This document shows, piece after piece, positions 1 to 5,143 of a stretch of 5,503 bases of DNA. Within the stretch, counting starts at the first letter, position 1. Each line of letters opens with the position of its first letter. The position numbers and the translations under genes were made by a program. Source of the stretch: a bacterium (GTDB lineage Bacteria > Zixibacteria > MSB-5A5 > GN15 > FEB-12); the NCBI GenBank assembly GCA_030668045.1, contig DAOUUR010000192.1, forward strand, positions 1 to 5,503. Reading direction: 5' to 3'. The notes under the pieces are model-generated. The model had not been told where the DNA came from and searched no databases. It saw nothing but the letters and a program-made list of their open reading frames with translations.

Positions 1-935
1 ACCCATATCTGACCGTGCAGCGTCAGTTTGATAGTCTCGTAACCATCAGCCAGCACCTGCGGATAGAATAGCGCAATACAGCCGAGAAGCAATCCGCCGA
101 GTGCCGGTTTCAGCATCGGCGACATCCTGAGCTTATCGAAGAAATCTTCAAACAGGCCGAGAGTACGAGTGAAACCGACTCCCATCACACCGAGCAGGCC
201 GCCCATAGCCATGTAAAGCGGGATTTCCCAGGCCGACACCAGCGAATACTCCGGAACGCCAAAAGCCGGATGGTCACCCAGGAATGTCCGAGTCACCACC
301 GAAGCTACTACCGATGAGAGAATCACCGGCGAGAATGTCTTGATGGCATAGTCGCCCAGAATGATTTCCAGCGAGAAAAAGACGCCGGCAATCGGCGCAT
401 TAAAAACCGCCGATATTCCGGCCGCTGCGCCACATCCGACCAGCACCTTCACACGGTCTCCGGACATTCGGAACAACTGACCAACAGTCGACCCTATAGC
501 CGAGCCGATCTGGACAATCGGTCCCTCGCGTCCGGCCGAGCCGCCCGAACCGATACATATAGCCGAAGCCAGCGTTTTTGCCGCCGCCACCCGGGGGCGG
601 ATAATTCCTCCCATACGGGCAACGGCGTTCATCACCTCAGGCACGCCGTGCCCCTTTGCCTCGGCCGCAAATTTGTAGACAATCGGCCCCACCAGCAATC
701 CACCAAGCATAGGGATCAATGGCAACCAGAATTTGAACCCACGCTCGCCGATTGTCTCAGTCAGGAACTTATCGGTCATACCAAAAAACAGAGTGTTGCA
801 GTACTCAATCAGAGCGACAAATCCGATAGCCCCAAGTCCTGTCCCAAGTCCCACCAGAATAGCCAGGAGAATCAGAATATTGGTTTGCGAAAAACGCAAC
901 TTCTGAAATATCTTATTTATCATCGGGTGGTGCAT
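1..935 (-). CDS. ClC-family anion channel/transporter (partial, C-terminus outside window)
   Basis: Integral inner-membrane protein of the voltage-gated chloride channel (ClC) family, which moves Cl- or related anions. The first 311 residues are visible and the frame stays open at the left edge. I read this frame by hand. Selectivity-filter elements are present: GHGVPEV at residues 95-101 (GSGIPEI in E. coli ClcA), GREGP at 135-139 with the gating glutamate Glu137, and FNAPIAGVFFSLE at 178-190 in the next conserved helix. The central serine of the filter is replaced by His96. The position of the internal proton glutamate of ClcA (Glu203) is Ile191. The third filter motif (GxFxP), the conserved tyrosine and any C-terminal CBS domains lie beyond the window. 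The start is ATG at 935, since a TAA lies in frame just upstream; a second ATG at 923 is possible. Neither start has a clear Shine-Dalgarno sequence. It is divergent from the FAD enzyme gene. Family certain; exchanger versus channel unknown. Confidence 0.93.
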   Translation of the reverse strand, partial: MHHPMINKIFQKLRFSQTNILILLAILVGLGTGLGAIGFVALIEYCNTLFFGMTDKFLTETIGERGFKFWLPLIPMLGGLLVGPIVYKFAAEAKGHGVPEVMNAVARMGGIIRPRVAAAKTLASAICIGSGGSAGREGPIVQIGSAIGSTVGQLFRMSGDRVKVLVGCGAAAGISAVFNAPIAGVFFSLEIILGDYAIKTFSPVILSSVVASVVTRTFLGDHPAFGVPEYSLVSAWEIPLYMAMGGLLGVMGVGFTRTLGLFEDFFDKLRMSPMLKPALGGLLLGCIALFYPQVLADGYETIKLTLHGQIW

Positions 936-946
936 GGCAGAGACAT

Positions 947-976
947 ATTATTCGATCAAACGCAAGGGCACAACAA
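947..976 (-). promoter_or_regulatory. Candidate sigma70-type promoter for the ClC gene
   Basis: Read on the minus strand, TTGTTG (971-976) is followed after 18 bp by AATAAT (947-952, five of six matches to the -10 consensus). Transcription would begin near 940, only about 5 nt before the ATG at 935. That fits the absence of a Shine-Dalgarno sequence there. The -35 box is weak, so this is a suggestion only. Confidence 0.35.
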
Positions 977-1010
977 AAATTGCCCCGGCACCACGATAGG
1001 CCAAATCGGC

Positions 1011-1038
1011 TTGACTTCGCAGGAAAATTGCTTAGTTT
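1011..1038 (+). promoter_or_regulatory. Candidate promoter for the FAD oxidoreductase gene
   Basis: TTGACT at 1011-1016 is a good -35 match. The best-spaced -10 is only TAGTTT at 1033-1038 (16-bp spacer). It lies about 50 bp upstream of the start codon, leaving room for the ribosome binding site and the 1043-1056 palindrome in the leader. Weak -10, so low confidence. Confidence 0.28.
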
Positions 1039-1076
1039 TTGCGTGAAAAAGTTCACTATCAGGTTTGTCAGGCATC

Positions 1077-1083
1077 AAGAGGA
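1077..1083 (+). promoter_or_regulatory. Ribosome binding site fixing the FAD oxidoreductase start
   Basis: AAGAGGA lies 7 nt before the ATG at 1091. This decides for that start over the in-frame ATG at 980, which would add 37 residues with no family resemblance ahead of the FAD-binding fold. Confidence 0.8.
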
Positions 1084-1090
1084 TTACCAT

Positions 1091-2239
1091 ATGCGACAAC
1101 AGGCGGACGCAGTCATTATCGGCGGTGGCATCATTGGCATGGCGACAGCCTTCTATCTGGCTCGGGCGAAGTTCGGCCGGATCATTCTTCTGGAAAAAGA
1201 ACTGGTTCTCGGCGCTGGCGCTACATCGAAAGCCGCCGGTGGCATCCGCGCTCAGTTTACCTCGAAAGTTAATATTGAAATGTCGATGCTTTCCGAAAAA
1301 GTCTTTGCAGCCTTTCACGAGGAAACCGGTCAGGAAGCGCTCTTCGATCAAGTCGGCTACATGTTCCTTCTTGAAGAGGAGAAAGACGTAGCGTCGTTTC
1401 GGAAAGACTACGAACTGCAACGTTCGCTTGGCCTCAATGTCGACTGGCTGAAACCTGAAGATATCCCACAGTATGCCCCCCATGTTTCCCTTGATGGTAT
1501 CCAGGCGGCCACCTTCTGTCACGATGACGGTCTGGGTGACCCTCATGAGTTCCTCACCGGCTACGAGAAGGGCGCTCGTCGGCTTGGCCTTGAGATAGAA
1601 TTTGAAGCCGAGGTAACCGGCATTGATACCGAGTCTGGCAAGATCAGCACGGTCCGTACCGCGAAGGGAGATATCAGCACACCTTTGGTTGTCAACTGCG
1701 CCGGTCCCCAGGCAGTCCTGATTGGCGAAATGGTAGGAACTGAGGTTCGAGTAGAACCGATTCGCCGACAAATTGTCACCACCGGTGAACTGGATTTTCT
1801 GCGGCCCGATTTCCCGATGGTGGTCGATGTTAAATCGGGACTCTACTGCCACAAGGAATCCAAAGGAATGCTGCTCGGCTGGGCCGACAAGAACGTCGAA
1901 CGATCCTTTGACACCTCAATCGACCCGGACTACACCGACACCATTCTTGAAAAAGCGCTGGACCGTATCCCACAACTTGAGACGGCAGAAATCGCCAACC
2001 AGTGGGCCGGACTCTACGAAACGACTCCCGATCATCGTGCCATCATTGGCTGGGAACCATCGGTCAAAGGGATGTTCCACGTTGTTGGATTTTCGGGGCA
2101 TGGTTTCATGCACGCCCCTGCTGCAGGTATCGTCGCCGCTGAAATCATTGGCGGCAAGGAACCATCGCTGGATATCTCATCACTTGCCCCGGACCGGTTT
2201 GCCGCAGGTGTTCAGGCAGAAGAAACAAATGTAATTTGA
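1091..2239 (+). CDS. FAD-dependent oxidoreductase, DAO family (sarcosine oxidase beta/glycine oxidase-like)
   Basis: 382-residue flavoenzyme of the D-amino-acid oxidase (DAO) superfamily. Members oxidise the C-N bond of secondary amines or amino acids such as sarcosine, glycine, proline or dimethylglycine. An N-terminal Rossmann fold starts almost at once: GGGIIG at residues 11-16, then Glu35 at the end of the second strand to hold the FAD ribose. GATSKAAGGIR at 43-53 is the usual second FAD contact. The middle (about 80-270) matches the substrate domain of the family. GLYETTPDHRAIIG (307-320) and GFSGHGFMHAPAAG (333-346) are the C-terminal flavin-binding motifs. Gly307 stands where monomeric sarcosine oxidase has its flavin-linking cysteine, so FAD is probably non-covalent, as in HcnC or the SoxB/proline dehydrogenase beta group. 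There is no signal peptide, so it is cytoplasmic or bound to a partner. It stands alone, without the alpha, gamma or delta subunits of tetrameric sarcosine oxidase nearby. It converges with the MBL gene. Family certain, substrate unknown. Confidence 0.92.
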   Translation: MRQQADAVIIGGGIIGMATAFYLARAKFGRIILLEKELVLGAGATSKAAGGIRAQFTSKVNIEMSMLSEKVFAAFHEETGQEALFDQVGYMFLLEEEKDVASFRKDYELQRSLGLNVDWLKPEDIPQYAPHVSLDGIQAATFCHDDGLGDPHEFLTGYEKGARRLGLEIEFEAEVTGIDTESGKISTVRTAKGDISTPLVVNCAGPQAVLIGEMVGTEVRVEPIRRQIVTTGELDFLRPDFPMVVDVKSGLYCHKESKGMLLGWADKNVERSFDTSIDPDYTDTILEKALDRIPQLETAEIANQWAGLYETTPDHRAIIGWEPSVKGMFHVVGFSGHGFMHAPAAGIVAAEIIGGKEPSLDISSLAPDRFAAGVQAEETNVI

Positions 2240-2266
2240 GCCCGCACCGCCCCCGCGAGGCACGCC
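2240..2266. other. Short convergent gap without visible terminator
   Basis: Only 27 bp, rich in C, separate the stop codons of the converging FAD oxidoreductase and MBL genes. I see no stem-loop with a U-tract in either direction, so the two transcripts probably overlap or end by Rho or inside the opposing gene. Confidence 0.6.
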
Positions 2267-3043
2267 TTACAGTTCGATTGTCATTCCATCCTCAGCAATC
2301 ACCAGATTGCCAAGACCGTATTTTTCGGACAACACTCTGATCAGCTCGCTCTCATCGGCCCTTCCCAGATGGGATATGAGATAGCGCCCCACCGAGATTC
2401 CCTGAGTAAACTCAAAGAACTGATCCAGGTCGATATGAGTCGATTCCAGGACGACGAGCGAATGACCGTCCAGATGATTCTTGATATCGTCCAAGGCGCC
2501 AATATCTGCAGAGTAGAATATCGTCTGATCGCCAATCTCAATCCGAAGCGAGTGACACTGCATTTTGTTCGGCAAGTCCAGTTTCTCAAGAAGACCGGCG
2601 TACCCCTGAAGATGATTGTTTGCGACCGTCGTCACACTGATATCATCCTCGAAACCAAAACCATCCTCACAGCCAATAAGCCTGACCTCAAACGGCAGCT
2701 TCTCGGCAATTAAGTAGGTCGCGTTCATATACGCCCTGAAAGGCTCGACAAACTCCGAGGGCAGGTAGATATCCAGAGGCTCCTTTCGACCAGACAGATA
2801 GATCAACTGGATAAACAGCGGCAGCTCGCAGCAGTGGTCGGGGTGACTGTGACTGACAAGAATCCGTTTGATAGCCAGCGGATCGAGACCACGTTTCAAG
2901 AACGACGAAGTAACACCTCCGCCACAGTCGATCAGACTCAGGCTCTCCCCCGCCTTGAGAACGTATCCGGCGGTCGCACGATCTGCCTGAGGGAGACCCG
3001 ATGATGACCCCAGTACGATAAACTCGTTTTTTCCGGTTGTCAT
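2267..3043 (-). CDS. MBL-fold metallo-hydrolase (RNase Z-like branch), function unknown
   Basis: 258-residue metallo-beta-lactamase-fold enzyme with a full set of di-metal ligands. The signature HSHPDH is at residues 65-70 (His65, His67, Asp69, His70). His144 follows VANN, Asp180 lies in FYSADI, and His225 lies in ISHLG. A further His203 (ESTHI) sits in the position of the family's conserved E-A-T-like segment. The N-terminus (GSSSGLP, then LIDCGGG at 37-43) is typical of the RNase Z/arylsulfatase-like branch. It is shorter than true tRNase Z (about 300 residues), and I see no sequence for the flexible tRNA-binding arm. A tRNA 3'-processing role is therefore not supported, and a small-molecule or ester hydrolase is as likely. 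No signal peptide, so cytoplasmic. ATG at 3043 lies 19 bp after the threonine aldolase stop with only a weak AGAG upstream, implying one transcript with the aldolase. Fold certain, substrate unknown. Confidence 0.88.
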   Translation of the reverse strand: MTTGKNEFIVLGSSSGLPQADRATAGYVLKAGESLSLIDCGGGVTSSFLKRGLDPLAIKRILVSHSHPDHCCELPLFIQLIYLSGRKEPLDIYLPSEFVEPFRAYMNATYLIAEKLPFEVRLIGCEDGFGFEDDISVTTVANNHLQGYAGLLEKLDLPNKMQCHSLRIEIGDQTIFYSADIGALDDIKNHLDGHSLVVLESTHIDLDQFFEFTQGISVGRYLISHLGRADESELIRVLSEKYGLGNLVIAEDGMTIEL

Positions 3044-3062
3044 ATGATCGACTCTGGAATAG

Positions 3063-4091
3063 TCAGTTGAACAATTCGCCTATACGGTCAAGCGCTTCTT
3101 TGCAGTCGGCGCCGGTGACATCAAGATGCGTCACCATCCGAATCTTCCTGGGACCAAACTGCACCACCGGAACACCAGCTTCACTCAGATTTGTCACGAT
3201 GGTTTCAGCCGGTAGATCGGCCACTATATTGGCCACGACGATATTTGTCTCGACCCGAGAAAGATCAACCGAAAATGTATCCAGCGCGTTTAGACCTTCG
3301 GCCAGCAGTTTTGCGTTGGTGTGATCATCAACCAGCCTCGTAATATTATTCTTCACCGCATAGAGACCTGCGGCGGCTAAGATTCCCACCTGGCGCATCC
3401 CACCACCAAACAGTTTGCGAGCACGACGACATTTTTCGATAAACTCTGCACCGCCAAGAATCATCGACCCCGCCGGCGCTCCCAATCCTTTTGAGAGGCA
3501 AACCGATACCGAATCAAATGGTGCAGTCAGTTCCTCCAGCGACTTGCCACTGGCAGCATGCGCATTCCAGATACGGGCACCATCAAGATGGAAAATAAGA
3601 TCAAACTCGTCACACACTTCGCGAACCTTCAGCACTTCTTGCTGCGGAAGGATAGTCCCCCCGTGGCGATTATGCGTATTCTCCAGCGTTACCAATTTGG
3701 TCAGGGGACAATGAAGGTTTATCGGGCGGATGTTCTGGCGAACCATCTCTGCGGTGATCATCCCCCGTTCAGTTGTCAGCAGATTTATCAACAAGCCAGC
3801 GTGGATAACCGGGCCAGCTGCCTCATAGTTGACAACGTGACATTCCCGGTCACATAGCAATTCCCAGCCCGGTTCAGAGAGGACTTTCAGGCAGATTTGA
3901 TTACCCATCGTACCGGAAGGTACAAACAGCGAGGCCTCACGCCCGAATAACCCGGCCACATGCTTTTCCAGTTCGATGACTGTTGGATCGTCACCAAAAA
4001 CATCATCACCAACTATCGCCGTTGCAATGGCCTGTCTCATTTCCGACGATGGCTTAGTAACTGTATCAGAACGCAGATCGATTGTTTTCAT
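3063..4091 (-). CDS. ltaE: Low-specificity L-threonine aldolase
   Basis: 342-residue PLP-dependent fold-type I enzyme that splits L-threonine or L-allo-threonine into glycine and acetaldehyde in the cytoplasm; the family forms tetramers. LRSDTVT opens the protein at residues 6-12. SGTMGNQ (59-65) binds the PLP phosphate. His85 (ECHVVNYEAAG) stacks on the cofactor ring. HLDGAR (168-173) supplies Asp170, which holds the pyridine nitrogen, and Arg173, which contacts substrate carboxylate. LSKGLGAPAGS (199-209) carries Lys201, the Schiff-base lysine. Arg318 near the C-terminus (RKIRMVTH) is the second carboxylate contact. Length and motif order are those of the family (E. coli LtaE 333 residues). 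ATG at 4091 is chosen because homologous sequence begins there; the frame runs up to a GTG at 4148, but those codons overlap the promoter. No Shine-Dalgarno sequence precedes it; the promoter predicts a nearly leaderless mRNA. It is first gene of a two-gene unit with the MBL hydrolase. Confidence 0.95.
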   Translation of the reverse strand: MKTIDLRSDTVTKPSSEMRQAIATAIVGDDVFGDDPTVIELEKHVAGLFGREASLFVPSGTMGNQICLKVLSEPGWELLCDRECHVVNYEAAGPVIHAGLLINLLTTERGMITAEMVRQNIRPINLHCPLTKLVTLENTHNRHGGTILPQQEVLKVREVCDEFDLIFHLDGARIWNAHAASGKSLEELTAPFDSVSVCLSKGLGAPAGSMILGGAEFIEKCRRARKLFGGGMRQVGILAAAGLYAVKNNITRLVDDHTNAKLLAEGLNALDTFSVDLSRVETNIVVANIVADLPAETIVTNLSEAGVPVVQFGPRKIRMVTHLDVTGADCKEALDRIGELFN

Positions 4092-4098
4092 AGGTGAG

Positions 4099-4127
4099 AA
4101 TATAAGTGATTGAGGCTTGTATTTCAA
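4099..4127 (-). promoter_or_regulatory. Near-consensus promoter of the aldolase-MBL unit, predicting a leaderless mRNA
   Basis: On the minus strand, TTGAAA (4122-4127) and TATATT (4099-4104) are separated by exactly 17 bp; each box matches five of six consensus bases. The last -10 base is 7 nt from the ATG at 4091, so transcription should start at 4091 or 4092. This accounts for the lack of a ribosome binding site (CTCACCT precedes the ATG). Confidence 0.7.
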
Positions 4128-4162
4128 GTTGTCCGGTGCCAACCGCACGGTCCCAGCCGCAC

Positions 4163-4190
4163 AAAAAAAGGGCCGCCATTTGGCGACCCT
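4163..4190 (-). terminator. Rho-independent terminator of the cold-shock gene
   Basis: Reading the minus strand, AGGGTCGCC, loop AAAT and GGCGGCCCT form a 9-bp GC-rich stem with one G-U pair. It is followed by a run of T (4163-4169, the first T pairing in the stem). It starts about 20 bp after the cold-shock gene stop and ends before the aldolase promoter, separating the two units. On the other strand the A-run precedes the stem, so it works only leftwards. Confidence 0.92.
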
Positions 4191-4211
4191 GATTCGGTTC
4201 TTGAGCTTTTC

Positions 4212-4415
4212 CTACTCGGCGGGCGTTACGTTTGCCGCACGCAAACCCTGATCAGAGTTGGCCAGCTCAAAAAAGACCTTTTGTCCCTCACGCAGTGTCT
4301 TGAAGCCGTCCATCTTGATGGCGGTGTAGTGAACATACACGTCTTCGGCCTTTTCACCACGGATGAAGCCCCAGCCTTTGTAATCATTGAAGTACTTAAC
4401 GACACCTTCGGACAT
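4212..4415 (-). CDS. Cold-shock domain protein (CspA family)
   Basis: 67-residue single-domain OB-fold protein that binds single-stranded RNA and DNA and acts as an RNA chaperone in the cytoplasm. RNP1 is KGWGFI at residues 13-18 and RNP2 is DVYVHY at 25-30. Both keep the stacking aromatics, but with Trp and Tyr where KGFGFI and DVFVHF are usual. The N-terminal SEGVVKYFN and the C-terminal region ending LRAANVTPAE match the family, and the length is normal (about 66-70). ATG at 4415 is chosen because GGAGG lies 8 nt upstream and the family's usual N-terminus starts here. In-frame ATGs at 4421, 4454 and 4481 are less suitable. It is a stand-alone unit with its own promoter and terminator. The paralogue (cold-induced or constitutive) cannot be told; the predicted leader of about 37 nt is much shorter than the cold-sensing leader of E. 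coli cspA. Confidence 0.96.
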   Translation of the reverse strand: MSEGVVKYFNDYKGWGFIRGEKAEDVYVHYTAIKMDGFKTLREGQKVFFELANSDQGLRAANVTPAE

Positions 4416-4422
4416 TAACATT

Positions 4423-4427
4423 CCTCC
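4423..4427 (-). promoter_or_regulatory. Strong ribosome binding site of the cold-shock gene
   Basis: GGAGG on the minus strand, with AATGTTA between it and the ATG at 4415. The spacing decides for 4415 over the ATG at 4421, which would lie only one base after it. Confidence 0.88.
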
Positions 4428-4458
4428 ATGAAACTGTCGATGATCCTTACGCATATTA

Positions 4459-4488
4459 ATTATACGCACATCCCCCTCCATATGCCAA
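4459..4488 (-). promoter_or_regulatory. Strong sigma70-type promoter of the cold-shock gene
   Basis: On the minus strand, TTGGCA (4483-4488, five of six) is followed after 18 bp by a perfect TATAAT (4459-4464). The start of transcription is expected near the G at 4452, giving a leader of about 37 nt that contains the GGAGG site. The promoter sits in the 92-bp gap after the lipid kinase stop codon, where I see no terminator, so some read-through from upstream is possible. Confidence 0.75.
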
Positions 4489-4507
4489 CAAATACTTCTG
4501 AATTTTC

Positions 4508-5143
4508 TTAGAATGTGAGAATTATTTTGTCGGCCAGAGTCATCGCCAGGCCGGAGAGAATCGGGACGGTAACATTGTCGTCGATCCCAAGTGGCAAAGC
4601 TTCAACAAAAGCAGCAACTACGGCCCCCAACAGACTGACGTACAACGCGATATCGGGAACCATCAGCGCAACAATCAGGCAGCCGACAAGACATGCAACA
4701 GAACCCTCGATTGATTTGCCCCGAAACCACTTGTGTCGCCCAAACTTGCGACCAATAAGCGCTGCTAAAGTGTCACCGACTATTATAAACGCAAGGGCCG
4801 CAATCACAATCGGCTTGTCATATAGAGCGACGGTTAAGCATACAGTAGTTAGAATGTAGGTGGCCCCGGTGAAATCGCCGGCATTCTCGTGGCCGCGCAC
4901 AATCGGAGAAATCAATCTGCTGGCAAATCGATTCCAAAAGGCCCAACGTCGCAGACGGGAGATATCGATCAGGATCATCAAGCAGGTGATCGGAACCATC
5001 AGGGCCAGCATCGTGCTCCGGTCCAACTGAAGCAAATAGTATCCAGCTGGAATAACAAGCGCACCCATGTGAGTGGCTTTACGAATCAATTCGTTCTGAA
5101 ATGAAATCTGGCCGGAATCAGATGGAGACTGATTGGCTATCAT
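4508..5143 (-). CDS. CTP-dependent lipid/polyprenol kinase, DGK1/SEC59/VTE5 family
   Basis: 211-residue multi-pass membrane protein of the family containing dolichol kinase (SEC59), yeast CTP-dependent diacylglycerol kinase (DGK1) and phytol kinase (VTE5), distantly like CDP-diglyceride synthase. Members phosphorylate a membrane lipid alcohol, usually with CTP. Visible motifs in order: ELIRKATH at residues 18-25; HENAGDFTGATY at 85-96; VGDTLAALIGRKFGRHK at 122-138; KSIEGS at 143-148; and EALPLGIDDNVTVPILSG at 181-198. The last three carry the charged residues thought to bind nucleotide and metal. Hydrophobic segments lie at about 26-60, 93-130 and 149-207. The start is ATG at 5143, which overlaps the stop of the parvulin gene as ATGA. 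AAGGA lies just upstream, so translation is coupled. The natural substrate in bacteria of this branch is not settled: diacylglycerol, an isoprenoid alcohol or undecaprenol are candidates. Family fairly sure, substrate unknown. Confidence 0.87.
   Translation of the reverse strand: MIANQSPSDSGQISFQNELIRKATHMGALVIPAGYYLLQLDRSTMLALMVPITCLMILIDISRLRRWAFWNRFASRLISPIVRGHENAGDFTGATYILTTVCLTVALYDKPIVIAALAFIIVGDTLAALIGRKFGRHKWFRGKSIEGSVACLVGCLIVALMVPDIALYVSLLGAVVAAFVEALPLGIDDNVTVPILSGLAMTLADKIILTF

Larger units (their letters stand above)
936..1090. other. Divergent intergenic region between ClC and FAD oxidoreductase genes
   Basis: This 155-bp non-coding stretch carries the 5' control regions of two divergent genes. 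Candidate promoters can be drawn in each direction and are listed separately. A 14-bp palindrome (GTGAA-AAAG-TTCAC, 1043-1056) sits between the rightward candidate promoter and the ribosome binding site of the FAD gene. It could be a small operator or chance. Long open frames that cross this region are shadows of the neighbouring genes. Confidence 0.7.

Noticed and set aside
648..1046. 132-codon open frame on the plus strand
   Set aside because: It is antisense to the N-terminal part of the ClC gene, and its product looks random and polar.
956..1852. 298-codon open frame on the minus strand
   Set aside because: It lies antisense to the well-supported FAD oxidoreductase, its translation shows no family motifs or domain pattern, and it would also cross the divergent promoter region. 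It is a shadow of the codon use on the other strand.
2369..2713. 114-codon plus-strand frame opposite the MBL gene
   Set aside because: It is antisense to a gene with a complete set of metal ligands and has no recognisable features.
2267..3043. Calling the MBL protein ribonuclease Z
   Set aside because: The fold and ligands agree, but the protein is short and I see no flexible-arm segment, so tRNA processing is not supported by the sequence alone.
4092..4148. Extension of threonine aldolase upstream to a GTG at 4148
   Set aside because: The region holds the promoter boxes, lacks a ribosome binding site, and encodes residues unlike the family, which starts at MKTIDLRSDT.
4416..4481. N-terminal extension of the cold-shock protein to the ATG at 4481 or 4454
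   Set aside because: The extra codons contain the TATAAT box and the GGAGG site, have no ribosome binding site of their own, and are not part of the family. A start at 4454 would need transcription to begin unusually close to the -10 box.
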